DNA of 64,000 nucleotides from Dyella_B sp035503745 (GTDB taxonomy: Bacteria > Pseudomonadota > Gammaproteobacteria > Xanthomonadales > Rhodanobacteraceae), in the NCBI RefSeq assembly GCF_035503745.1, contig NZ_DATJTC010000005.1, positions 61,508 through 125,507 of the forward strand, in the 5' to 3' direction. The notes beneath the pieces were generated by a model, which was given only the letters and a program-made list of their open reading frames with translations, had not been told where the DNA came from and searched no databases. Position 1 is the first letter of the stretch, and each line of letters begins with the position of its first letter. The translations under genes were made by a program, and so were the position numbers. Below are positions 16,806-26,518 of this stretch, piece after piece.

Positions 16806-17354
16806 CTAACGTTTGCGTCCAAACAGGAAATAGCCGTTGTAGTTGCCTGCGTTGCTACTGTGCAGGTTGTAGTGCTCGGCTTTGAATAAATCGCGGTATC
16901 GCGATTCCAGGTCGGTGTGTTTTCCCACTTCCATGCCTTTGTCCGTAGCCACCATCGCGGCGGACGTCTGTATCTGGAAGTCATATATCAGGCCGGGATT
17001 GTGCGCTGTGCACCACTGTTCAAGCCGGCTCAAGTCGTAGGAGGCGCGCAACTTGCCGGATGCAAACACGATCTCGGTGGGGCGCAATGTCCTGAGCCAG
17101 TCGAGCATGTCGCTCTTGATGTCTTGGCGTTGAGCCATCAGCGCCTGGTATGTGCGCGACCCTAACGTGGAGGCGTGCACCTGTTCGCCAAAGGTCAACA
17201 GGGCCAGCGCAGGGTAATGGAAGGCGCCGGCATACCCTACGGTAGCATTGATACCGGCAATGAAAGTGCACGAGTACAAAGCCGTGGTGATCACTGCAAG
17301 CTCGGTGGCGCGTGCGATCACGCCCTGGCCCATTTCAATGGAATACACCGGCAT
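16806..17354 (-). CDS. CheD-like deamidase-fold protein (putative)
   Basis: A 182-residue protein I do not recognise as a named family. The N-terminal 50 residues match the catalytic signature of the chemoreceptor deamidase CheD: Thr23, Cys29 in 'VITTALYSCTF' and His46 in 'VGYAGAFHYPA'. The spacings (6 and 17) equal those of Thr21, Cys27 and His44 in Thermotoga CheD, quoted from memory. CheD and the toxins CNF1 and BLF1 share this Cys-His deamidase fold. The C-terminal half is unfamiliar. A strong GGAGGT lies five bases before the ATG. No chemotaxis gene is nearby, so any substrate is unknown. Confidence 0.55.
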   Translation of the reverse strand: MPVYSIEMGQGVIARATELAVITTALYSCTFIAGINATVGYAGAFHYPALALLTFGEQVHASTLGSRTYQALMAQRQDIKSDMLDWLRTLRPTEIVFASGKLRASYDLSRLEQWCTAHNPGLIYDFQIQTSAAMVATDKGMEVGKHTDLESRYRDLFKAEHYNLHSSNAGNYNGYFLFGRKR

Positions 17355-17385
17355 TTTTACCTCCGATGAAAGTGTGCTTGCCTAT

Positions 17386-18042
17386 TCATGCCGCGCGATT
17401 TCTTGCCAGCGCGAAACGCCAGATCAACAGCAACGCATACGACAGCAGGAGAAATGCCAGCAGCAGCATGAATCCATTGCGCACCGTCATGGCATAACCG
17501 AGCCGGTCAACATTGATGAACCCATACGGATAGCGGTCGATCAGCGCGCCGCGAATCAGTGCATAAATGAAGTAGACGATCAGGTACAACGCCCACCACA
17601 AAGGTGCAGCCCATGGCAGCGCTGTTCCGCGCAAGCCGATGGCGGCATAGATGGCGACCATGGCTGGCACGGCATAGTGCAGTAATACGTTGGCCAGCCA
17701 GCCGAGGCCTTCCTTCGGTCCATTCCGGCTCAGCAGCAGGAAATAGGCGATGCCTACGAACAGGATGCTGGATGTCACCCAGCCGATGACGTCCTTGCGC
17801 ATGAAGAAGCGGCCAGCCTTTGAATGAGGTGCCAGCAGCGGAGTAGCCATGGCCAGAAACACCAGGCCATTGGTCCATTCGGTAAGAAATCCGAAGTAAT
17901 CGATCAGGCCCTTGGCCACGCTAGTGCCATCGTGTAGCGTCAAATACAAGCGCAGCACTAGCGCAAAGCCGCCGACGGCCGCCGTCAAGGCCGCCAGGTT
18001 CCTGGCCTTGCCATCCGTTACGTCCATACCGATGCCACCCAT
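17386..18042 (-). CDS. Pr6Pr-family integral membrane protein
   Basis: A 218-residue protein with about six hydrophobic segments. 'GLIDYFGFLTEWTNGLVFLAM', 'LANVLLHYAVPAMVAIYAAIG' and 'YFIYALIRGALIDRYPYGFIN' match the Pr6Pr (FAR-17a/AIG1-like) family, in which the conserved Thr/Asn and His lie in the membrane. Relatives of this fold in animals are lipid hydrolases of fatty-acid esters; bacterial function is not established. It ends 31 bases before the CheD-like gene, so the two probably form an operon. An alternative ATG is at 18027. Confidence 0.72.
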   Translation of the reverse strand: MGGIGMDVTDGKARNLAALTAAVGGFALVLRLYLTLHDGTSVAKGLIDYFGFLTEWTNGLVFLAMATPLLAPHSKAGRFFMRKDVIGWVTSSILFVGIAYFLLLSRNGPKEGLGWLANVLLHYAVPAMVAIYAAIGLRGTALPWAAPLWWALYLIVYFIYALIRGALIDRYPYGFINVDRLGYAMTVRNGFMLLLAFLLLSYALLLIWRFALARNRAA

Positions 18043-18289
18043 GCGGAAACGGGACGATCATAGAGCGGGCGCTCGACCCGTGAACAGGCCAACGTTGCGT
18101 CATAAAGTGGGGTACAAAAAATGGCTGCAGCAAAGTCCATGGCGCTGCGTTCGGCATGCGCCTACGCTTGCCTGGCGCGCAAGTGAGGTGCGTACGTCGT
18201 CATGTGCATGTCATAACCGTTGGTGAGGATAAAAAAATCAGGCATTTTCAATGCGTTTCAAACGCAAGAACTTAAGGGGAATCCACCGC

Positions 18290-20803
18290 ATGTCGCACCA
18301 GGCCACTTGCCGCAAGGCACAGGTGGCAAGCCGCCGTTGGCTTGCTCTTTCCATCCAGATGGCGCTCTTGGGAATGCCATGCGCGCTGCACGCGCAAGCT
18401 ACCGACAGCAGCGCCGCAAGTACTCGTACGCAGACGCCAGGCAAGTCAAAAGCGAGCAGCACGACGGTTGGCCAGTCCGCATCGTCGAAGGTCGTCAATC
18501 TCAACACCATCGTGGTCAGCGCGCAGAAGCGTGAGCAGCAGGTGCTGGATGTGCCGGCGGCGATTACCGCGCTATCGGGGGACTTTCTCAAGCAGTACGG
18601 CATCACCTCCATGGACGATCTTGGCCGCTACGTACCAGGCGTGCAGGTGCAGGTGCAAAGCCCGAACACGCCGAGCCTGTCGATCCGCGGCGTCACTATC
18701 GACGACACCGCTGCCAATACGCCCTCGCGCGTTTCGGTGTTCCAGGATGGTGTGGATATCAGTAGCCAGAGCGGCTCGATCGTTGCCCTGTACGACATGG
18801 CCGACGTTGAAGTGTTGCGCGGCCCGCAAGGAACGCTGTTCGGCCGTGCGGCAGAAAGCGGTGCGTTTGCGCTTAATTCCAATCGCCCCAACGACACCAC
18901 CTCGGGCGGCTTCACCGCACAGGCCGGTAACTACGGTAGCTATCTGTTTACCGGTTATTTCAACGCGCCGATCAGTTCCAGCGTCGACACGCGCGTTGCC
19001 GTTTACGACAACTCGCACGATGGCTACATCGCCAATACCGAAGGCGGCCGGCTGGATGGCGCCGACACCAAGGCGATTCGCGCCAGCTTGCATATCAAGC
19101 TGGACGGCAACAGCTTCTACGACATCATCGCCAGTTACGAACGCGATGCACCGCCGGGTACCGATTTCCGCAGCGCATTGCCCAACGTGTACGGTTCGAC
19201 CAACATTTATGGCGAGGCATCGCTGTATGGCGGCAACGAGCTTGGCGTGCGCCGCAAGATCACCGGTCTCACCGGCCTGGGCAGCTTCGTCATCAACGAC
19301 GACTGGACCTTGTCCAGCACGACGGGTCTGCGCAGGTATGACTCCGATGAAAACTTCAATGCTTCCGGCACGCAGGCGCCGGTGCTGCAGTTTGGCAACA
19401 GCCAGGGCGAGCACCAGCTCAGCCAAGAGCTGCGCATGAACTATGACAGCGGCGGCCGCTTCACCGGTTTCTTCGGCGTAGACTTTTTCTACGAAAACGG
19501 CCACCAGACCGTGCCGTTCACGACCAATGAAAGCAGCCTGCTGACGGCGATCACGCCCTTGGTCAAACAACTGGCCCAAAGCCTCGACGGCGGAAAATAC
19601 CTTGGGCTGGTCGACGATGTGTTCGGCAATCCATCGCTGCTCACCGCCAATTACCAGCCGAATCTGTCGCAGACCAAGTTTCCGGTGCTGGGTATCCCGC
19701 TTAATCCCGATGAGAGCGAAGGTTATACCAATCGCGGCAGCTCGCGTTCTTATGAGTTTTTCGCGGACGGTACCTTTCACGTCACCGATCAGTTCGACCT
19801 CACCGCGGGGTTGCGCGCCACGCATGAGCAGATCTGGGCCGGTTATGAGGTATACAACGCCACCGGCAAGAACGCAGCCGTCATCGGACCTGCGTTCGCG
19901 GAGCTGGGCGAACTGCTTGGCGTGGGCCCGCTCGGACTCGATGGCGTGACCGCGCCTAATGACATTTTTGCGCCAACTCATGGCCTGCTGACCAACGCGA
20001 CCTCGACCAATTCGGTCGTGGGCCGCTTGATCGGCAGTTATCACATCAACGACGACACCAATACGTATGTGAGCGTGTCGCGCGGCCGACGTCCGGAAGA
20101 TCTCACCTTCAACGTCAACGCAGCTCCCGCCCTGGGGTACACCAAGACCATCCTGCCGGCGGAAATACTGATGAACTACGAGGCAGGCATCAAGGGTTCG
20201 GCCGATCAGGGCAAGTTCGCCTACGACGTTTCCGCGTACTACTACCGATACACCAACTTCCAGAGCCAGGTGTACCAGAACGCCCAGTACATCACGGTCA
20301 ATTCGGGGCGCGCCACGGCGCCGGGCATCGAGACCTCGTTGCAGGAAGCATTTACGCCGAACTTCAACGTCTTTCTCAATGCCGCCTACGAGCATGCGCG
20401 CTACGGTAGTCCGGCTGCGGGTACGCCCGCGGAAGACGATTTCGATGGCGACCATCTGCGCCTCGCGCCGGATGTCACTGCCGCCGTGGGCATGAATTGG
20501 AGCATCCCGCTCAACAATGATTATCTTGGCTATGTGCGGCCGAGCTACACGTGGCGTTCCAAGACATGGTTCGAGGACGGCGGTGCTACGGAAACCTTCA
20601 CCCAGGGCGCTTATGGCCTGCTCAATCTGCGGATCGGCGTGACCTTCGACCGAAACCGTTGGGACGTCGGCCTGTTCGCCAACAACCTGTCCAATAAGAA
20701 GTACCTGATCGACGCCGGCAACACCGGTGCGCAGTTTGACTTGCCGACCTATATTCCCGGCCCGCCGCGCACCTATGGCGTAAGTATTTCCGGCCATTTC
20801 TGA
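18290..20803 (+). CDS. TonB-dependent outer-membrane receptor
   Basis: An 837-residue receptor. A signal peptide ends near 'PCALHAQA', then a Ser/Thr-rich linker and the TonB box region 'LNTIVVSAQKREQQVLDVP'. The plug (about 60-185) has 'YVPGVQVQVQSPNTPSLSIR' and 'DMADVEVLRGPQGTLFGRAA'. The beta-barrel ends in 'YGVSISGHF', with the terminal Phe used for assembly. The ligand cannot be told. I chose the ATG at 18290, preceded by AAGGGGA, over one 39 bases upstream. The plug style ('QGTLFGRAAESGAFAL') is that of the Xanthomonad TBDR expansion. The genes downstream are an RND efflux operon on the same strand. Confidence 0.93.
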   Translation: MSHQATCRKAQVASRRWLALSIQMALLGMPCALHAQATDSSAASTRTQTPGKSKASSTTVGQSASSKVVNLNTIVVSAQKREQQVLDVPAAITALSGDFLKQYGITSMDDLGRYVPGVQVQVQSPNTPSLSIRGVTIDDTAANTPSRVSVFQDGVDISSQSGSIVALYDMADVEVLRGPQGTLFGRAAESGAFALNSNRPNDTTSGGFTAQAGNYGSYLFTGYFNAPISSSVDTRVAVYDNSHDGYIANTEGGRLDGADTKAIRASLHIKLDGNSFYDIIASYERDAPPGTDFRSALPNVYGSTNIYGEASLYGGNELGVRRKITGLTGLGSFVINDDWTLSSTTGLRRYDSDENFNASGTQAPVLQFGNSQGEHQLSQELRMNYDSGGRFTGFFGVDFFYENGHQTVPFTTNESSLLTAITPLVKQLAQSLDGGKYLGLVDDVFGNPSLLTANYQPNLSQTKFPVLGIPLNPDESEGYTNRGSSRSYEFFADGTFHVTDQFDLTAGLRATHEQIWAGYEVYNATGKNAAVIGPAFAELGELLGVGPLGLDGVTAPNDIFAPTHGLLTNATSTNSVVGRLIGSYHINDDTNTYVSVSRGRRPEDLTFNVNAAPALGYTKTILPAEILMNYEAGIKGSADQGKFAYDVSAYYYRYTNFQSQVYQNAQYITVNSGRATAPGIETSLQEAFTPNFNVFLNAAYEHARYGSPAAGTPAEDDFDGDHLRLAPDVTAAVGMNWSIPLNNDYLGYVRPSYTWRSKTWFEDGGATETFTQGAYGLLNLRIGVTFDRNRWDVGLFANNLSNKKYLIDAGNTGAQFDLPTYIPGPPRTYGVSISGHF

Positions 20804-20957
20804 GTTGGCACCACCAGCCCGGACGTCATGTCGGCAAGTGCCTGAAGCATGAGCCCGGGCTGAAAATTCATCGGGCGATGAACCGTTTGCAAAGTTAGCG
20901 CTAAGCCAAAACGGCTAGTCTCGCGCCGATATCGGCTATGGGGCTGGAGGCGTTTGG

Positions 20958-22367
20958 GTGCGGTCGTTCAGGGTTCGGGCTCATCAGAAGGCGGCGTTCG
21001 GCGGGTGCCTGTGGCGGGCGGCCGTAGCGGGCGGCGTGTTGGCGCTGGGCGCCTGCGCGACCTATTTGCCGTTGCCACTGAGTCAGGGGCAGGGGGTGAA
21101 GGATGTTTCGCAGCTCACGGTGAATGCCGCGGACATGCCCTTGCCGGCGCTGCGCACGCATCCGTTCGACCCTTCCCATGGCCTGGACGTGACGGATGTG
21201 GCCATGCTCGCCGTGGTCAATAACCCGGACCTGCGCCTGTTGCGCGATCAACTGGGTATTGCGCGGGCGCAGGCATTCGCGGCGGGGCTGTTGCCCGACC
21301 CGCAGATTTCCATCAACCGGGAGTTTCTCGACCACGCCCAGCCCGGCTATACGACGTCGTACGCCTATGGCATCAGCGAAGACATCACCAGCCTGTTGCT
21401 GCGCTCCACGCGCAAGGTCGCCGCCAACGGCCAGGCCGAACAAGTGAATTTGCAGTTGCTGTGGGCAGAATGGCAGACCATCGCGCAGGCGCGACTGCTG
21501 TTCAATCAGGTGAACTCCCTGCGTGCGCAGCAGCGGCAACTCCTCGGGGAGCAGGCCGCGCTCGCGCCCATCGACGCCTACGTGCGCGACGCGTACCAGG
21601 ATGGCAACCTCACGCATGATGCGGCCAGCGCCGGCATCAATGCCTATGCCGACGCCAGCAAACGGTTATCGGATGTCACTGTGCAGTTGCATCAGGCCGA
21701 ACACGATCTTCGGTTGCTACTGGGGCTTGCGCCGGATGCTTCGCTTGATCTGGTGGGCGCACCGTTCCAGGCGTCGCCCAGCGTCGAACAAGTGCAGGCG
21801 GCGCTGGCCAGCCTGCCGCAAAGACGTCCGGATCTGCTGGCTCTGCAAGCCGGTTACAAGGCGCAGGAAGCAATCTTGCGCGGTGCCATCCGTGCGCAGT
21901 TTCCCGCCGTAAATCTGGGTGTCGATCGTCAAAGCGACAACAACGGCGTGCTGTCGCACGGTATCAACATCGGCCTTACGCTGCCGTTGTTCGACCGCAA
22001 CCGCGGCAACATCCGCATTGAAACAGCCACTCGCCAGCAGCTAAAAGACGATTACGATGACCGTCTGCTCACTACCCGCAGCGATATCGCGCAGTTGACG
22101 GCGGATCTTGAAACCCTGGGCCGCCAGCGCGATCAACTGCAACGTCAGTCCATACGCATGGACGAGGCCAGGCGTGCAGCGGACGCCGCTTGGCAGAAGG
22201 GTCTGATCGACTGGCCCACGTATCTTTCGATCCGCGCCAATGCACTGAGCGCCGACATGGACTTCATCGCCGCGCGCGACCGGCAGTCGCAGGAGGCCAT
22301 CGCGCTTCAAGCCCTGCTCGGCGATACCGATCTTCAACCGTCTCCATCGGCTAACCCAAAATCATGA
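20958..22367 (+). CDS. Outer-membrane efflux lipoprotein, TolC/CzcC family
   Basis: The outer-membrane channel of a tripartite pump. The 469-residue protein has a lipobox 'LALGAC' near residue 35 and the two repeated coiled-coil/strand halves of the TolC fold ('DVAMLAVVNNPDLRLLRDQ' and 'RRPDLLALQAGYKAQEAIL'). A GTG starts the longest frame; the exact start is uncertain because the signal region is short and basic ('RVRAHQKAAFGGCLWRAAVA'). It overlaps the adaptor gene by four bases. Confidence 0.9.
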   Translation: MRSFRVRAHQKAAFGGCLWRAAVAGGVLALGACATYLPLPLSQGQGVKDVSQLTVNAADMPLPALRTHPFDPSHGLDVTDVAMLAVVNNPDLRLLRDQLGIARAQAFAAGLLPDPQISINREFLDHAQPGYTTSYAYGISEDITSLLLRSTRKVAANGQAEQVNLQLLWAEWQTIAQARLLFNQVNSLRAQQRQLLGEQAALAPIDAYVRDAYQDGNLTHDAASAGINAYADASKRLSDVTVQLHQAEHDLRLLLGLAPDASLDLVGAPFQASPSVEQVQAALASLPQRRPDLLALQAGYKAQEAILRGAIRAQFPAVNLGVDRQSDNNGVLSHGINIGLTLPLFDRNRGNIRIETATRQQLKDDYDDRLLTTRSDIAQLTADLETLGRQRDQLQRQSIRMDEARRAADAAWQKGLIDWPTYLSIRANALSADMDFIAARDRQSQEAIALQALLGDTDLQPSPSANPKS

Positions 22368-23440
22368 ATCGATTTTTGCTGACCAATGCCGCCTTGGTGG
22401 CCATGCTTGCCTTGTTAGGTGGATGCGGTAGCGGCGGCGCGGGCGATGCCGATGATGCCGCCGATGTGAGTGGCCAGGTGCTGGTCACCACCACGCTGCC
22501 GATCAGTCAGACGTTCCACGATACGATTCAGGCATGGGGCAACGCGGTAGGCGATCCGCATCGCGCGACCAACATCAGCCTGGGCCACGGTGGCCTGGTG
22601 GGGGCGCTGGATGCGGTAGCCGGACAGCACGTGCATCGGGGCCAGGCGTTGCTGCACGTCGTTCCCGATCCCGTTGCGCGCAATGCCTATCGTCAAGCGG
22701 AGAGTGCATGGACGCTGGCGAGCGGCGAGTTCAAGCGCACCGAGCAGATGGTGGCGCAACATCTGGCGACGCAATCGCAATTGGCCACCGCGCGCAAGGC
22801 GCTCGACGATGCGCAAGCAGGCTTGCAAGCACAGCGCGCACTTGGCGGCGGTGCGGCCCTGGAAGTCGTCAGTGCACCGAGTGATGGGGTGGTCACGGCG
22901 CTGGACGTTAATCGGGGCGATCGATTCCAGGCTGGCGCCGCGTTGATGTCCTTCACGCCGGCGCATGAACTCATCGCGCGCCTGGCTGTGCAACCCGAAC
23001 AGGCGCCGCGCCTGAGGCCGGACATGTCCGTGCAAGTGCAGGCCGAATACGGTTCGGACGAGGTATGGAAAGGGCAGGTCTTCATGGTCGGCCAGTCGAT
23101 CGACGCGCAGACGCATCTGGTGCCGCTTCTGGTGACCTTGCCGCCCGATGCGGGCAACACGCTGGTGGCAGGTGCTGCGGTGCGCGCCAGCATCGATACG
23201 ACCGGCTACACGGCTTGGGCTCTGCCACGCGATGCGGTGCTGCATGACGACAAGGGCGACTACGTCTTCACCGTCGATCACGGCAACGCCAAACGCATTG
23301 ACGTTACGCTCAAGCATCCCGCGGGCGATACGGTGGGAGTAGAAGGCGCTCTGGACGCCAAGACACCCGTCATTGTGCTCGGTAATTACGAATTGAACGA
23401 CGGCGATGCGGTGCGCGAGCAGCGGGAGCCGTCCAAGTGA
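22364..23440 (+). CDS. RND efflux periplasmic adaptor (membrane-fusion protein)
   Basis: Links the inner-membrane pump to the outer-membrane channel. The 358-residue lipoprotein has the lipobox 'LALLGGC' near residue 20, a lipoyl half-motif 'HGGLVGALDAVAGQHVHRGQALLHV' split by a short alpha-hairpin (about 100-165), and beta-barrel sequence 'PDMSVQVQAEYGSDEVWKGQV'. It overlaps both neighbours by four bases (ATGA and GTGA), so the three genes are translationally coupled. Confidence 0.93.
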   Translation: MNRFLLTNAALVAMLALLGGCGSGGAGDADDAADVSGQVLVTTTLPISQTFHDTIQAWGNAVGDPHRATNISLGHGGLVGALDAVAGQHVHRGQALLHVVPDPVARNAYRQAESAWTLASGEFKRTEQMVAQHLATQSQLATARKALDDAQAGLQAQRALGGGAALEVVSAPSDGVVTALDVNRGDRFQAGAALMSFTPAHELIARLAVQPEQAPRLRPDMSVQVQAEYGSDEVWKGQVFMVGQSIDAQTHLVPLLVTLPPDAGNTLVAGAAVRASIDTTGYTAWALPRDAVLHDDKGDYVFTVDHGNAKRIDVTLKHPAGDTVGVEGALDAKTPVIVLGNYELNDGDAVREQREPSK

Positions 23441-26400
23441 GTGTTGCAGCGTGGACGCAACGCCATCGGCGTTCGCTGTGGTTTCTGGTATTGATGCTGG
23501 CGATCGGCGGCATCGCCAGCGCGATCTACATGCCGGTCGCATTGTTCCCCAACGTTGCCTTTCCGCGCGTACAGCTTTCGCTCGACGCAGGCGACCGGCC
23601 GGCGGACCAGATGGCGATCGAGGTCACCACGCCGATCGAAGATGCGCTACGCCGCGTACCCGGCGTGCGCGACGTGCGCTCGACCACCAGCCGCGGCAGC
23701 GCCGACATTGCCGTGACCTTCGATTGGGGCACGGACATGAGCCGAGCCCTGGGCGACGTGAATGCCGCCGCCAGCCAGGTGCTGCCTCAATTACCGGCGG
23801 GAACGGTACTAACGAGCCGGCGCATGGATCCGACCGCCTTTCCAATGCTGGCCTATAGCCTGCGTTCGCATACGGTATCGCCCAGTGCGCTTTACGACAT
23901 AGCGCAGTACCAACTGCGCCCTCTGCTCAGTAGCGTCCGGGGTGTTGCGCACGTAAGCGTGCAGGGCGGCGAAGTGGCGGAGTTCCACGCCGATGTTGAT
24001 CCTGGCAAGTTGCGCGCGTTCGATCTCAGTCTGGTCGAGGTCGCCGCCGCGGTCACCCACGCGGCGACCATTCAGGCGATGGGGCATGTCAGTGACCACT
24101 ACAAACTGTATCTGCTGCTGGCCGATAACCAGCCGGGTACGGTGGCGGCGCTGCGCGATATCGTCGTACGCGCCGATGGCCACAGCGTCGTGCGCCTGGG
24201 CGATATTGCCGAGGTTACGCTCAGTCACGTGCCGCAATGGATTCGCGTCACCGCCGATGGCCAGGATGCGGTACTGCTGCAGATCTTCCAGCAACCCGAT
24301 GCCAATAGCGTGCAGATCGCCCGCGACGTGAAACAGCGCCTGCATGACTACGCCGCGCAGATGCCGCCCGGTGTCAGGGTCGCCAACTGGTATGACCAGA
24401 CTCAGCTGGTCAGCGGGGCGGCTGCAAGCGTGCGCGATGCGATCGTGGTCGGCATCGTGCTGGCCGGCCTGGTGTTATTCGTCTTTCTGCGCAACACACG
24501 TGTGATCCTCGTGGCGATGATCGTCGTGCCGACGGTGCTCGCGATCACCGTACTGTTGCTGCGCACGTTGGGGATGAGCTTCAACATGATGACCCTGGGC
24601 GGCATGGCCGCCGCCGTGGGGCTGATCATCGACGATGTGGTGGTGATGCTGGAGCACATCATGCGCCGATTGCACGATGCTTCAGGCGATGTGCGCCAAC
24701 GCATCGCGCATGCAGCGGGGGAGTTCACGCGACCGCTTACCGGTTCCAGCGCTGCCACGGTGGTGATCTTTCTGCCGCTTGCCTTGCTCACCGGCATCAC
24801 CGGAGCCTTCTTCAAGGCATTGTCGCTCACCATGGCCAGCGCACTGGTGATCTCCTATCTGCTCACCTGGTTGGTGGTGCCGTTGCTGTCGGAACAATTG
24901 CTCGAGCGTGGGCACATTGCCGATCGTGCGCCCAGCCGTGCGTTGCAGCGATTGATCGGCGGCTATCGGGGTGTATTGCGGCGATGGCTGCGGCGTCCGG
25001 CCTGGATGTTGGTTTTGGTGTTGCCGCTGTTGGGCGTGGGGGCGTTGGCGTATGCCCGCGTAGGCACCGGCTTCATGCCAGCCATGGACGAGGGTGGCTT
25101 TACTCTCGACTATGTTGCCAAGCCGGGTACCTCGCTGGAAGAAACCGGACGCCTGCTCCATCAGGTCGAAGACATCATTCGATCCAATCCTTACGTGGAT
25201 ACGTACTCACGCCGCACGGGCCTGCAGCTGGGCGATTGGCTGACCGAGGCCAACACCGGCGATATTTTCGTTCGCCTCAAGCAAGGTGCGCGTCCCGCCA
25301 CCGATGAGGTGATGAACGACATCCGCAAGGAGGTCGAGCAGAAGGTGCCGGGTTTGGATGTCGACGTGTCGCAGCTGATGGAGGACATGATCGGCGACTT
25401 GGTGGCGGTGCCCGAACCGATCGAAATCCAGCTTTACGGCGACAACGCCGATCTGCTCAACGATACCGCGCGGCGTGTGGCTGACGCGTTGAGCAAGATC
25501 AAGGGCGTCAATGGCGTGCTCGACGGTATCAATCCGGCTGGCGACGCGCTCACCATGACGGTGCATCCGGACAAGGCCGCGCTGTTGGGCCTGGATCCCC
25601 AGGCGGTGACCGACCAGGTTACGGCGGCGATCGATGGCACCGTGGCGGCGCAACTGCCATCGGAAGGGCGGGTAGTGGGCGTACGCGTGCGCTTGCCGGT
25701 GTCCTCGTATCGGCATCTGGAGCAAGTGTCCGCGTTGCCGATCCGTGCGGCCGATGGACATCTACTGCCGCTTTCGCAAATCGCCACCTTGACGGTGGTG
25801 CAAGGACAGCCTGAAATTACGCGCAACAACCTCAAGCGCATGGTGGCGGTGACCGGCCGCATTGCCGGCCGCAGCATGGGTGCGACGGTGGACGATGTGA
25901 AAGCCATGCTGGCCCGGCCCGGTTTGTTGCCCAAGGGGATGTATTACCAGCTCGGTGGTTTGTACCAGCAGCAGCAACAGGCCTTTCGCGGGTTGACAGT
26001 GGTACTGCTGGCCGCGATTGCGTTGGTGTTTACCTTGCTGCTATTCCTGTACGAGAGCTTCCGCGTCGCCATCGCGATCCTGCTGATGCCGTTGCTGGCC
26101 ATGGGGGCGGTCTTCATCGGCCTGTGGATCACCGGCATCGAGTTGAATATTTCCGCGATGATGGGCATGACGATGATCGTGGGCATCGTCACTGAGGTGG
26201 CGATTTTTTACTTTTCGGAGCTGGACGAGGTGGCCGCGACGCAGCCCCTGCACGAGGCCTTGCTGACTGCGGCCCAGCATCGGGCGCGCCCGATCCTGAT
26301 GTCCACGCTGGCCGCCATCCTGACCTTGCTGCCGCTTGCCCTGGCCCTGGGCTCGGGGTCGCAGATGCAACAGCCGCTGGCGGTGGCGATCATCGCCGGC

Positions 26401-26499
26401 CTGCTGGTGCAGGTGCCGCTGGTACTGCTGGCCATGCCGGCGCTGTATGCGGCACTGGTGCGCTCGCGGATGGAAAGTGCCACTTTGACTTCGCGCTGA
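23437..26499 (+). CDS. RND-family efflux permease
   Basis: A 1,020-residue inner-membrane proton-driven pump. The 12-helix, two-porter-domain layout is clear: 'MPVALFPNVAFPRVQLSLDAG' at TM1, and 'LIIDDVVVMLEH' in TM4 with the two aspartates of the proton relay. That Asp-Asp pair is typical of hydrophobe/amphiphile exporters rather than the metal-exporting CzcA type, although the adaptor and channel resemble Czc partners. Substrate is not predictable. It starts at GTG and overlaps the adaptor stop. Confidence 0.93.
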   Translation: MSVAAWTQRHRRSLWFLVLMLAIGGIASAIYMPVALFPNVAFPRVQLSLDAGDRPADQMAIEVTTPIEDALRRVPGVRDVRSTTSRGSADIAVTFDWGTDMSRALGDVNAAASQVLPQLPAGTVLTSRRMDPTAFPMLAYSLRSHTVSPSALYDIAQYQLRPLLSSVRGVAHVSVQGGEVAEFHADVDPGKLRAFDLSLVEVAAAVTHAATIQAMGHVSDHYKLYLLLADNQPGTVAALRDIVVRADGHSVVRLGDIAEVTLSHVPQWIRVTADGQDAVLLQIFQQPDANSVQIARDVKQRLHDYAAQMPPGVRVANWYDQTQLVSGAAASVRDAIVVGIVLAGLVLFVFLRNTRVILVAMIVVPTVLAITVLLLRTLGMSFNMMTLGGMAAAVGLIIDDVVVMLEHIMRRLHDASGDVRQRIAHAAGEFTRPLTGSSAATVVIFLPLALLTGITGAFFKALSLTMASALVISYLLTWLVVPLLSEQLLERGHIADRAPSRALQRLIGGYRGVLRRWLRRPAWMLVLVLPLLGVGALAYARVGTGFMPAMDEGGFTLDYVAKPGTSLEETGRLLHQVEDIIRSNPYVDTYSRRTGLQLGDWLTEANTGDIFVRLKQGARPATDEVMNDIRKEVEQKVPGLDVDVSQLMEDMIGDLVAVPEPIEIQLYGDNADLLNDTARRVADALSKIKGVNGVLDGINPAGDALTMTVHPDKAALLGLDPQAVTDQVTAAIDGTVAAQLPSEGRVVGVRVRLPVSSYRHLEQVSALPIRAADGHLLPLSQIATLTVVQGQPEITRNNLKRMVAVTGRIAGRSMGATVDDVKAMLARPGLLPKGMYYQLGGLYQQQQQAFRGLTVVLLAAIALVFTLLLFLYESFRVAIAILLMPLLAMGAVFIGLWITGIELNISAMMGMTMIVGIVTEVAIFYFSELDEVAATQPLHEALLTAAQHRARPILMSTLAAILTLLPLALALGSGSQMQQPLAVAIIAGLLVQVPLVLLAMPALYAALVRSRMESATLTSR

Positions 26500-26518
26500 T
26501 TCCCGCCACACTGACGGC

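Noticed and set aside
18572..20797. A 741-codon open frame on the minus strand opposite the TonB receptor
   Set aside because: Same GC-driven artefact. The plus-strand frame has a signal peptide, plug motifs and a terminal Phe; the minus-strand one has nothing recognisable.
20815..20866. A hairpin after the TonB receptor as a terminator
   Set aside because: The arms are short with a loop of about 29 bases and no T-run.
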